Shown here one piece after another: positions 7,332 through 15,310 of a stretch of 43,114 nt of DNA (its first letter is position 1; the number at the start of each line of letters is the position of its first letter). Location of the stretch: positions 1 through 43,114 of the forward strand of contig CAYJMY010000015.1 of assembly GCA_964371125.1 (NCBI GenBank). The letters run 5' to 3'. Origin of the DNA: DUSC01 sp964371125. Lineage in GTDB: Bacteria; Pseudomonadota; Alphaproteobacteria; Rhizobiales; Rhizobiaceae. The position numbers and the translations under genes were made by a program. The notes beneath the pieces were generated by a model that was not told where the DNA came from, ran no database searches, and worked only from the letters and a program-made list of their open reading frames with translations.

Positions 7332-9716
7332 ATGACCGAGTCCGCCTCCTTCAGCCTCATCGCGCGCCGGCGCCTGGTCGACGGGCTGCTCGCCCGGCGC
7401 GAGTCGGTCGTATTGATCGATGCCGCCCCGGGCATGGGGAAGACGTTGCTGCTCATGCAGCTTGCCGCCCGCCTGGGTACGACGGTCCATTCGCGGGAGC
7501 GCGCGCCGGACGTCGGCGACGGCCGCGTACCGGTTCTCTGGGACATCCCGCCCGGCTCGGAGCCGGAGGCGCTGCCGGAACCGTTCGTCGCCGGCTCGCA
7601 CCGCATCGTCGTGGCGAAGCGGTCGCACACGCGCCTGCGCGGCCTGTCGCGGGCCGCCGCCTATGGCCACGCGTTTGCCCTCGATCCCCGCGAACTCCTG
7701 TTCGACGAGCAGGAGATCGAGGCGGCTTTCGCTTCGTCGGCGCAGGCGGTGCTGAAGGAGAGCGGCGGCTGGCCGCTGCTCGTCGCCCGCTTCGCCGGCA
7801 GCACGCCCGACGAGGGCGTCATGCGCCGCTTCCTTCAGGAGGAACTGCTCGATCCGCTGAGCTCCGCGGAACTGGTCGACCTTCGCGCCCTGCTCGCCGG
7901 TCGCGCGATACGCGTTGACGGCAACGACCTCGTGCCCCTCGTGCGCAAGGATGGTGACGGCGGGGTTCATTTCGTCGCCGAAGCGGTGCGGAAACCGATC
8001 GCCGACGCGGTGGATCTGCTCCTTGCCGACCGCACCGTCATTCCAGCCGAGGCGAGGGCGATCGCCGAGGCCCACGCCGCGCGCGGCGAGATGATGGAGG
8101 CGATCGCCGCCTATCAGAACGCGGGCTTCCACGACCTCGCGTTGCGCACCTTCGCCGCCGCCTACGGCCGCTTCTTCATCTACCTCCACGGGCCTGCGGC
8201 GCTCGACAAGGTCCTCGCCGGCTTCCCGACCAGCTTCGCCATGCAGAGTGAGACCATCATCATGGGGCTGGCGGTGCAGTCGCTGAAGCGGGGCGACGTA
8301 TCGCTGGCGCGCCGGCTTCTCGCCGACCGCTTCGGCGACGCCGCCAACGATCCTGACGAGGTGTTCTCGCCGAAGTCGGTGTTCTCGCGCGAGTTCCGCT
8401 CCTTCCGCCTGGTCATGCTGATCTACGAGGACGTGTTCTTCACCGAGGAGCTGCTGCAGAACATCTTTGCCATGCTGGCCGAGTATCCGGCCGACGCGCA
8501 CCTGCTTCGCGGCTCCTTCTACAACTCGGTGCTGGAGTTCTATCTGCGGAGCAGGCGTTTTGCCGAGGCCGAGGACCTCGCTCAGCGCGCGCACTTCCAC
8601 TACGAGCGCGCCGGGGCCCCGCTGCTGTCCTTCTACATCAGCCTGCACCAGGCGATCATGCGCATGATGATGGGCGACGCACTCAGCGCCCGCACCTATG
8701 CCGCCGACGCCAAGCGCTCGCTCGACAAGGTCAGCTTCGACAGCCCGAACGACAAGCGGCTGCTCGTGCTGCTCAACGCCTGCATCGACTACGAGGGCGG
8801 CAAGGCCGAGCCGCTGGCCCGCTTCCTCAGCGTCGAACTCGAGGGCTTCACGCACGGCGAGATCTGGCCGAGCCTGATCGAGTTCGCCCTGCTCTATGGC
8901 AGCCAGGCACTGAGCGAGCATTTCTCGACCATCGCCGCGCTCGGCTTCCTCGACCGCTGGCGCGTCTTCCAGATCCGCAACAGGCAGTTCCGCAACGCCA
9001 TCGAACTGCGCGAGGCGGCGATCCTGCAGAACGCCAACCGCTGGCGGGAGGCAGCCGACAAGCTGGCCTCCATCCCGTCGATCATCGGCAAGGGCTGGGT
9101 GCTGTCGGCGGGCGACGAACTCGCGCGGCTGCACGAGCGCGACGACATCGGGCTGGCGCTGCTGTGGCTGCGCCAACATGTCCACGAAATGCCGACGCGC
9201 CCCGAACTCGCCGTCCAGCTCGCGGCAATGCGCCAGAACCTGCACCTGACCGAGCGCCAGCGCATCGGCCTCGACATCTGGGCGGCTTATGTCGCCAAGC
9301 GCAACCGCGACGTCAGCAGCGCCCGGGCCATCCTGCAGAAGACGTTCGAGAGCGCGGCAAGGCTCGGCGCCATGGCGCCGCTCGCCGAGGAGCGCGACTT
9401 CCTCGGCGAGCTCCTGTCGACGCAGCGCATCGCCGAGTTCCTCGACACGTCCGGTCCGGCCCGCCAGGTCCTGCGCCGCCTGCGCGACGGGCTGGTCTCG
9501 GTCGGCACGCTCGGCCGCGCCGGCAACCTGTCGCGGCGCGAGACCAAGGTGCTGCTGATGGTGTCGGAGGGCGCGGCGAACAAGTTCATTGCCAACACGC
9601 TCGGCCTGAGCGAGGCGACGGTGAAGTTCCATCTCGGCAATGTCTACCGCAAGCTGGGCTGCCGGAGCCGCCGCGAGGCGATCGGCGCGGCGCGGGCGAT
9701 GGGCCTGGTGACCTGA
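7332..9716 (+). CDS. LuxR/MalT-type ATPase transcriptional regulator
   Basis: A 794-residue regulator with an N-terminal P-loop (AAPGMGKT, 31-38), a long helical repeat region typical of the MalT/LAL sensor (about 250-700), and a C-terminal LuxR helix-turn-helix (about 730-790; key segments LSRRETKVLLMVSEG and GLSEATVKFHLGNVYRKLG). MalT-family proteins bind ATP and an inducer, oligomerise and activate promoters at directly repeated boxes. A perfect 12-bp direct repeat lies 42-74 bp after this gene and ahead of the transporter operon. It is the natural candidate target. The gene follows the SDR operon by 54 bp, which suggests it also senses that pathway. Inducer unknown. Confidence 0.88.
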   Translation: MTESASFSLIARRRLVDGLLARRESVVLIDAAPGMGKTLLLMQLAARLGTTVHSRERAPDVGDGRVPVLWDIPPGSEPEALPEPFVAGSHRIVVAKRSHTRLRGLSRAAAYGHAFALDPRELLFDEQEIEAAFASSAQAVLKESGGWPLLVARFAGSTPDEGVMRRFLQEELLDPLSSAELVDLRALLAGRAIRVDGNDLVPLVRKDGDGGVHFVAEAVRKPIADAVDLLLADRTVIPAEARAIAEAHAARGEMMEAIAAYQNAGFHDLALRTFAAAYGRFFIYLHGPAALDKVLAGFPTSFAMQSETIIMGLAVQSLKRGDVSLARRLLADRFGDAANDPDEVFSPKSVFSREFRSFRLVMLIYEDVFFTEELLQNIFAMLAEYPADAHLLRGSFYNSVLEFYLRSRRFAEAEDLAQRAHFHYERAGAPLLSFYISLHQAIMRMMMGDALSARTYAADAKRSLDKVSFDSPNDKRLLVLLNACIDYEGGKAEPLARFLSVELEGFTHGEIWPSLIEFALLYGSQALSEHFSTIAALGFLDRWRVFQIRNRQFRNAIELREAAILQNANRWREAADKLASIPSIIGKGWVLSAGDELARLHERDDIGLALLWLRQHVHEMPTRPELAVQLAAMRQNLHLTERQRIGLDIWAAYVAKRNRDVSSARAILQKTFESAARLGAMAPLAEERDFLGELLSTQRIAEFLDTSGPARQVLRRLRDGLVSVGTLGRAGNLSRRETKVLLMVSEGAANKFIANTLGLSEATVKFHLGNVYRKLGCRSRREAIGAARAMGLVT

Positions 9717-9757
9717 TCCTGCTCGCGCCACTGGTCGGCACCCGCCCTCTCCGACGC

Positions 9758-9790
9758 AAAACCTAGACCTTTTAGTCGAAAACCTAGACC
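9758..9790 (+). promoter_or_regulatory. Direct-repeat operator candidate (2 x 12 bp)
   Basis: AAAACCTAGACC occurs exactly at 9758-9769 and again at 9779-9790, a 21-bp phase or two helical turns. The motif is AT-richer than its surroundings. It lies between the LuxR-type regulator and the ABC importer SBP gene, about 180 bp upstream of the SBP start. Direct repeats on one face of the helix suit a MalT/LuxR-type activator. A possible, weak -35 (TTGTGA, 9800-9805) follows. Binding is inferred. Confidence 0.55.
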
Positions 9791-9972
9791 AATGGGCTGT
9801 TGTGACTCGCGGTCATGGCGCGTCATGCTGATCCAGGTCCGCGGAATGGGAACTCCGCCGGCCGTACATGCAGAACAAACCGAATTGGCCGGCCGCGACA
9901 CGTGCGCCGGACGGGGAGAGATTTTCCCGATCCGGATCGCGACGCACAGCGTCCAGAACGAAGGGGAACGAT

Positions 9973-11538
9973 ATGAAACAGCACCGCTTTTGGGCATCGA
10001 CCGCGGTCGCGGCCCTTGCCCTGGCAGGCGTCGGCGCGGCGCCGGCATCGGCCGCGACGGTCGTGACGATGAACACCGTGCAGATCTTCGGCACGATCGA
10101 TCCGGCCAAGATCTCCGACTACACAGACTACATGGCCGCCGTTAACCTCTACGACGGCCTCGTTTCGGTCGACGGCAAGGGCAATCTGATCCCCGAACTC
10201 GCCGAGAGCTGGACCGTGTCGGACGACGCCCGCGAGGTCGTCTTCAAGCTACGCGCCGACGCCAAATTCTCCGACGGCTCTCCCGTCGAGGCGAGCGACG
10301 TCGTCTACACGGTCGAGCGCCTGCTGCGCATCAACCAGGGTCCGGCCAACCTCTTCGCCGACGTGCTGCTGCCCGGAGCGGTCTCCGCGGTCGACGCCAA
10401 GACGGTCAAGTTCACCCTGTCGAAGACCTTCGCGCCGTTCCTCACGACCGTTCCGGCCATCATGATCCTCAACGAGGAACTCGTGAAGGCCAACGCGGGA
10501 TCGGACGACGGTCAGACCTGGCTTTCCACCAACGTCGCCGGCGCCGGCGCCTACACGCTGAAGAGCTGGGACCGCGGCGCGCAGATGACGATCGTGCGCA
10601 ATCCCGAATACTACAAGGGCTTCGGCGACGGCCCGATCGACGAGGTGCGCTGGATCATCACCAACGACGAATCGACCGTCCGCTCGCTGGCCGCGTCTGG
10701 CGAGCTGACGATGACCAGCCAGTTCCAGTCGCCTGAGACCTACAAGGCGCTGGTCGACATGGGCCGCTTCACCCTGGTCAAGGAAGACACCTCGACCGCC
10801 TTCTACCTGAAGCTCAACACGAAGGTGGCGCCGACCGACGACGTCCACATCCGCCGCGCGCTCGCGTTCGCGACCGACTATGCGACCATCCGCGAGGTGA
10901 TCTTCCCCGGCGGCGTGCTATCGACGCCGTTGCCCAAGGCCTTCGCCGACTTTCATGCCGGCGATATTCCCGAGCCGGCCTTCGACCTCGAGGCGGCCAA
11001 GGCCGAGGTGGCGAAGTCGAAATATGCCGGGCAGGAGATCCCGATCACGCTCGGCTACGTCGCCGGCACCAAGTTCGAGGAGGAGATCAGCCTGCTGATG
11101 CAGTCCAATCTCGAGCAGCTCGGCTTCAAGGTGACCCAGCAGGCCGATCCGTGGAACCGCATCACCGAGATCGCGTCCAAGGTCGAGTCGACGCCGGCGG
11201 TCAGCCAGATCTTCTTCGGCCCGACCTATCCGTCGCCCGACTCGATGTTCTTCACCCAGTATCATTCGAAGGCGGCCGGCACCTGGGCGTCGATGGAATG
11301 GGTGCAGGATGCGGAGGTCGACTCGATGATCGACGAGGCCCGCGGCACCGGCGACACGGCCAAGCAGGCCGAGATCTACCGCAAGCTGCAGCACAAGCTG
11401 GTCGACATGCAGACGGACGTCTTCTTGCTGACGCAGACCGTGCAGCACGCCATGGACAAGTGCCTGACGGGCTTCGCGGCGGTGCCGATGCAGTCGTTCG
11501 ACTACGACTTCACCCGCTACAGCTGGACCTGCAAGTAA
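9973..11538 (+). CDS. ABC transporter substrate-binding protein, family 5 (Dpp/Opp type)
   Basis: A 521-residue periplasmic binding protein of the SBP_bac_5 family, which captures peptides, opines, nickel chelates and other amide-rich ligands. Residues 1-27 form a signal peptide (KQHR, a hydrophobic core, then PASA before ATVV). The mature domain shows LIPELAESWTVSDD, FKLRADAKFSDGSPV and the C-terminal lobe typical of DppA. The ATG at 9973 follows AAGGGGAACGAT, a usable ribosome site. The first of a nine-gene rightward run, it is separated from the first permease by 130 bp containing a strong stem-loop. Its ligand is probably the compound processed by the downstream hydantoinase/DUF917 proteins (inference). 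Confidence 0.93.
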   Translation: MKQHRFWASTAVAALALAGVGAAPASAATVVTMNTVQIFGTIDPAKISDYTDYMAAVNLYDGLVSVDGKGNLIPELAESWTVSDDAREVVFKLRADAKFSDGSPVEASDVVYTVERLLRINQGPANLFADVLLPGAVSAVDAKTVKFTLSKTFAPFLTTVPAIMILNEELVKANAGSDDGQTWLSTNVAGAGAYTLKSWDRGAQMTIVRNPEYYKGFGDGPIDEVRWIITNDESTVRSLAASGELTMTSQFQSPETYKALVDMGRFTLVKEDTSTAFYLKLNTKVAPTDDVHIRRALAFATDYATIREVIFPGGVLSTPLPKAFADFHAGDIPEPAFDLEAAKAEVAKSKYAGQEIPITLGYVAGTKFEEEISLLMQSNLEQLGFKVTQQADPWNRITEIASKVESTPAVSQIFFGPTYPSPDSMFFTQYHSKAAGTWASMEWVQDAEVDSMIDEARGTGDTAKQAEIYRKLQHKLVDMQTDVFLLTQTVQHAMDKCLTGFAAVPMQSFDYDFTRYSWTCK

Positions 11539-11553
11539 CAGCGCCTCCCAAGC

Positions 11554-11581
11554 GCCGGCGCGGGGCAAAACCCGCGCCGGC
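11554..11581 (+). promoter_or_regulatory. Intra-operon stem-loop after SBP gene
   Basis: GCCGGCGCGGG (11554-11564) pairs perfectly with CCCGCGCCGGC (11571-11581) around a 6-nt GCAAAA loop, giving an 11-bp GC stem. No T-run follows, so it is unlikely to be a full terminator. It sits 16 bp after the SBP stop and about 90 bp before the permease. Comparable structures stabilise the 3' end of SBP mRNA in other importers. Confidence 0.65.
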
Positions 11582-11668
11582 CGCCGCGAAGGACCCCGAA
11601 GCGGCTGGCGAGGGGTCCGGCGCCCGCCCTATTGTCGATCATCGCAACCGTGCTGCTGGGACACGACG

Positions 11669-12691
11669 GTGGAATTCGCACTCTTCCTCATCAGGCGCAT
11701 GCTGTGGTCGCTGCTGGTCCTCGCGGGCCTGTCGGTGGTCATCTTCGTCATCGCCCGCGGCATGCCCGGCGACCCGGCGCGCATGGCGCTGGGCCCCCGC
11801 GCCAGCCAGGAACAGGTCGACGAACTGCGCGAGAAGCTCGGTCTCGACCGGCCGCTGATCGAGCAGTACGGCCTCTACGTCTCCGGCCTGGCCAGGGGCG
11901 ACCTCGGCAAGTCGCTCCTGACCGAGCGGCCCGTCAACGACGACATCCGCAACACCTTCGCGGCGACCTTCGAACTCGTCCTGGTGACGATCACCTTCGC
12001 CTTCGTGCTCGGTGTGCCGCTCGGCGTTGCCGCGGCGCGTTGGAAGGACCGCTGGCCGGACAATGTGGTGCGCCTGCTCGCCATCTTCTCCGCCGTCACC
12101 CCGAGTTTCTTCCTGGCGCTGCTCCTGCAGATCCTCGCCGGCTACGTGCTGCACGTGCTGCCGACGACCGGACGGCTACCGCCGACCATGGTCTTCTCGC
12201 CCGACCTGACCGGGCTCGTCCTGGTCGACAGCCTTCTCCACGGTCGCCTCGACGCTTTCGCCGAGGGGCTGCGCCACATCCTGCTGCCGGCGACCGCGCT
12301 CGCCGCGGCGACGATGGGGCAGATCGCCAGGATCACGCGCGCCTCGATGATCGACGTGTCCAGCCAGGACTACATCGAGGCGTCGCGCGCCTTCGGCGTC
12401 CCCGAACGCATCCGGGTGTTCAAGTACATGCTGCGTCCGAGCTTCGTGCCGCCGCTCACCATCCTAGGCCTGGAATTCGCCTCGCTGATCGGCAACGCCT
12501 TCGTCGTCGAGCTGGTCTTCTCCTGGCCGGGCATGGCCGCTTACGGCATCCGCACCATCCTGCAGAAGGACCTCAACGCCGTGATGGGCGTGGTCATGGT
12601 GTCCGGCGTCTTCTTCGTCATGGTCAACCTCGTCATCGACGTGCTCGTCGGCTTCGTCGACCCGCGCGTGCGCATCCGGGGGAGACGCTGA
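11669..12691 (+). CDS. ABC transporter permease, DppB/OppB type
   Basis: A 340-residue inner-membrane permease of the BPD_transp_1 family. The N-terminal membrane segment (LIRRMLWSLLVLAGLSVVIFVIA) is followed by the large periplasmic region characteristic of DppB proteins (GDPARMALGP, ASQEQVDELREKLGLDRPL). Later membrane helices and the EAA-type loop (DYIEASRAFGVPERIRVFKYMLRPS, about 232-256) contact the ATPases. Length fits the family. Its stop overlaps the DppC-type start by one base (TGATG), so the two permeases should be translationally coupled into a heterodimeric channel. Confidence 0.93.
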   Translation: MEFALFLIRRMLWSLLVLAGLSVVIFVIARGMPGDPARMALGPRASQEQVDELREKLGLDRPLIEQYGLYVSGLARGDLGKSLLTERPVNDDIRNTFAATFELVLVTITFAFVLGVPLGVAAARWKDRWPDNVVRLLAIFSAVTPSFFLALLLQILAGYVLHVLPTTGRLPPTMVFSPDLTGLVLVDSLLHGRLDAFAEGLRHILLPATALAAATMGQIARITRASMIDVSSQDYIEASRAFGVPERIRVFKYMLRPSFVPPLTILGLEFASLIGNAFVVELVFSWPGMAAYGIRTILQKDLNAVMGVVMVSGVFFVMVNLVIDVLVGFVDPRVRIRGRR

Positions 12692-13572
12692 TGTCGGACG
12701 ACACCGTCGCAGGCGTCCGCCGCCTCTCCAACGCCTACCAGAACTGGTACCGCTTCTCGCGCAATCCGACCGCGATGATCGGCCTGACGATCGTGGTCGT
12801 GTGCGTGCTCGCGGCGATCTTCGCGCCGCTGATCACGCCCTATCCCGAGCATGTCGGCGCGGTCGTAAACTTCCGTGCCCGCCACCTGCCGCCGTCGGCC
12901 GAATACTGGTTCGGCACCGACAATGTCGGGCGCGACATCTTCACCCGGGTCGTCTTCGGCATGCGCGTGTCGCTGCTGCTCGCGGTCGTCGTGCTCGGCA
13001 CGGCCATCCCGTTCGGCACGGTGCTCGGCCTGCTCGCCGGCTATTATGGCGGCTGGGTCGAGATCGTCATCATGCGCGTCACCGACATCGCGCTCGCCAT
13101 CCCGCCGCTGGTGATGGCGCTCGCCGTCGCCGCCGTGCTGTCGCCGGACCTGATCAACTCGATGATGGCGATCGCAGCACTCTGGTGGACCTGGCACACG
13201 CGGCTGATCTACTCGATCACCCGGCAGATCAGGACGCAGGAATTCGTCGAGGCGGCAGAGACGCTCGGCGCCAGCACGTTCCACATCCTGTTCCGCGAGA
13301 TCCTGCCAAACTGCGTCTCGGCGCTGGCGGTGAAGACGTCGCTCGACTGCGGCTTCGTCATCCTGGTCGGCGCCTCGCTCTCCTTCCTCGGCCTCGGCAT
13401 CCAGCCGCCGACGCCGGACCTCGGCACGATGGTCGCCTCGGGCGCCTCCTTTCTGCCGGACTACTGGTGGGAATCGGTGCTGCCGGGCTGCGCCATCCTG
13501 TTCCTGGCGCTCGGCTTCAACCTGCTCGGCGACGGCTTGCGCGACCTCTTCGACGTGGAGGACGTGCGATGA
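12691..13572 (+). CDS. ABC transporter permease, DppC/OppC type
   Basis: A 293-residue inner-membrane permease partnering the DppB-type protein. It begins with the OppC N-terminal segment (RFSRNPTAMIGLTIVVVCVLA, first membrane helix) and FGTDNVGRDIFTRVVFGMR, the conserved OppC stretch. The EAA loop is near EFVEAAETLGASTFHILFREILP, and the tail (LGDGLRDLFDVEDVR) is typical. The ATG overlaps the previous stop and its stop overlaps the next ATPase start (ATGA). Nothing suggests truncation. Confidence 0.93.
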   Translation: MSDDTVAGVRRLSNAYQNWYRFSRNPTAMIGLTIVVVCVLAAIFAPLITPYPEHVGAVVNFRARHLPPSAEYWFGTDNVGRDIFTRVVFGMRVSLLLAVVVLGTAIPFGTVLGLLAGYYGGWVEIVIMRVTDIALAIPPLVMALAVAAVLSPDLINSMMAIAALWWTWHTRLIYSITRQIRTQEFVEAAETLGASTFHILFREILPNCVSALAVKTSLDCGFVILVGASLSFLGLGIQPPTPDLGTMVASGASFLPDYWWESVLPGCAILFLALGFNLLGDGLRDLFDVEDVR

Positions 13573-14414
13573 GCGCAGCGCTCCTCTCCGTGCGCGACCT
13601 GTCGGTCGAGTTCACCACCTACGGCCAGACGAACGCCGTGCTGCACGGGGTCTCGCTGGACATCCCGGCGCACAGCCAGGTGGCGCTGGTCGGCGAGAGC
13701 GGCTCGGGCAAGTCGGTGACGATGAAGGCGATCATGGGGCTGTTGCGCCAGCCGCCGGCGACGATCACCGGCGGCCGCATCTTCTACGACGGGCGCGACC
13801 TGCTCACCATGCCCGACCGCGAGCGGCTGAAGCTGCGCGGCACGGCGATGTCGATGATCTTCCAGGATCCGATGAGCTCGCTCAATCCGGTGTTCACCGT
13901 CGCCGACCAGATGGGCACCATACTGAAATACGCCGACCGCCGGCTGGGCCGCGAGCGCAGCCGCCGCGCACGCATGGCGCGCGTCCACGAGGTGCTCGCC
14001 CAGGTGCGCATGCGCGAGCCCGAGCGCGTCGCCTCGTCCTACCCGATCATGCTGTCGGGCGGCATGCGCCAGCGCGTGCTGATCGCCATGGCGCTGCTCA
14101 GTGAGCCGAAGCTGCTGATCGCCGACGAGCCGGGGACGGCGCTGGACGTGACGACACAGGCGCAAATCCTCAAGCTGCTCAAGGACCTCGTCACCGAGCG
14201 CGGCCTGGCGCTTCTGATGATCACGCACAACCTCGGCGTCGTGCGCGAGACCTGCGGCTACGTCTACGTGATGAACAAGGGCAACATCGTCGAGCACGGG
14301 CCGACTGCCGCGCTGTTCGCCGAACCGCGCGAGGACTACACGCGCGCCCTCATCGCCGCCGTGCCGCGGCTCACCGGCGGCACGCGCTTCGGCCAGCAGG
14401 AGGCGCGTCCATGA
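13569..14414 (+). CDS. ABC transporter ATP-binding protein, DppD/OppD type (short)
   Basis: A 281-residue ATPase. The Walker A GESGSGKS is at 42-49, the signature LSGGMRQ at 162-168 and the Walker B LLIADEP near 182-188. After Walker B the usual DEPTTALD reads DEPGTALD, a Thr-to-Gly change at a normally conserved spot. It ends soon after YTRALIAAVP, so it lacks most of the C-terminal oligopeptide HPY extension usual in DppD/OppD (typically about 320 residues). It overlaps the DppF-type gene by four bases, as expected for a heterodimeric ATPase pair. Confidence 0.92.
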   Translation: MSAALLSVRDLSVEFTTYGQTNAVLHGVSLDIPAHSQVALVGESGSGKSVTMKAIMGLLRQPPATITGGRIFYDGRDLLTMPDRERLKLRGTAMSMIFQDPMSSLNPVFTVADQMGTILKYADRRLGRERSRRARMARVHEVLAQVRMREPERVASSYPIMLSGGMRQRVLIAMALLSEPKLLIADEPGTALDVTTQAQILKLLKDLVTERGLALLMITHNLGVVRETCGYVYVMNKGNIVEHGPTAALFAEPREDYTRALIAAVPRLTGGTRFGQQEARP

Positions 14415-15310
14415 CGCGGCCGATGCTGGAGATCGTCGACCTGTCGAAGAGCTTTCCCGTGCGCAACGCCTTCGGCCGCGCCATCGGCGAGGTGAAGGCC
14501 GTCGACCGCGTCTCGCTGAAGATCGAGCGCGGCCGCGTCTACGGGCTGGCCGGCGAGAGCGGATCGGGCAAGTCGACGATCGCGCGCATGATCATGGGGC
14601 TGACCCCGCCGACCTCCGGCGACATCGTCATCGACGGCGAAAACGTCGTCGGACGCGGCGGCAGCCGCGGCGTCAAGGCGCAGATGGTGTTCCAGAACCC
14701 CGGCTCCTCGCTCAATCCGCGGCGCACCGTCGGCCAGTCGTTGTCGGTGCCGCTCGTCGCCCACGGCCATCCGCGCCGCGACCGGCAGCGGCGCATCGGC
14801 GAACTGCTCGAGATGGTGCAGCTTCCGGCCGCGTTCGCGCAGCGCTTCCCTCACGAGCTTTCGGGAGGCCAGAAGCAGCGCGTCGCCATTGCCCGGGCGC
14901 TCGCCGTGGCGCCGAAGCTCGTCGTCCTCGACGAGCCGACCTCGGCGCTCGACGTCTCCGTGCAGGCGAAGGTCATCGACCTGCTCGTCGACCTCGGCCG
15001 CCGGCTCGATCTCACCTTCCTGTTCATCTCCCACGACCTCAGCCTGATGCGCAACTTCGCCCAGGAGGTCGGCGTGCTCTACCGCGGCCGCATCGTCGAG
15101 GCCGGCGAGACGGCGGGCGTCTTCGAGAATCCCCAGCACGACTACACGCGCCTTCTGCTCGCCTCCGTCCCGGTCATCTCGGCCGAGGAGGAGGCGATGC
15201 GGCCCGTCATCCCGCTGATCGACGGCGAGATCCCGACGGCGGAAAAACTGCTCGCCCTGCGCCAAGGGGCGGCCGGAACGGAAACGACCACAGAGGTTCA
15301 CGGATCATGA
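14411..15310 (+). CDS. ABC transporter ATP-binding protein, DppF/OppF type
   Basis: A 299-residue ATPase with Walker A GESGSGKST (48-56), signature LSGGQKQ and Walker B LVVLDEPTSALD, all canonical. The VLDEPTSALDVSVQAK stretch is characteristic of DppF/OppF. It pairs with the shorter DppD-type subunit upstream. The C-terminus after YTRLLLASVP is about 45 residues long and lacks a clear cysteine-rich OppF motif. Its stop overlaps the hydantoinase start by four bases (ATGA), which ties uptake directly to the catabolic enzymes. Confidence 0.93.
   Translation: MTRPMLEIVDLSKSFPVRNAFGRAIGEVKAVDRVSLKIERGRVYGLAGESGSGKSTIARMIMGLTPPTSGDIVIDGENVVGRGGSRGVKAQMVFQNPGSSLNPRRTVGQSLSVPLVAHGHPRRDRQRRIGELLEMVQLPAAFAQRFPHELSGGQKQRVAIARALAVAPKLVVLDEPTSALDVSVQAKVIDLLVDLGRRLDLTFLFISHDLSLMRNFAQEVGVLYRGRIVEAGETAGVFENPQHDYTRLLLASVPVISAEEEAMRPVIPLIDGEIPTAEKLLALRQGAAGTETTTEVHGS

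Noticed and set aside
6519..9731. A 1070-codon open frame on the minus strand opposite the third SDR and the LuxR-type regulator
   Set aside because: Such long antisense frames are common in high-GC DNA. Its translation is Arg/Gly/Ala/Asp-rich without domains, while the plus strand has clear ATPase and helix-turn-helix motifs.
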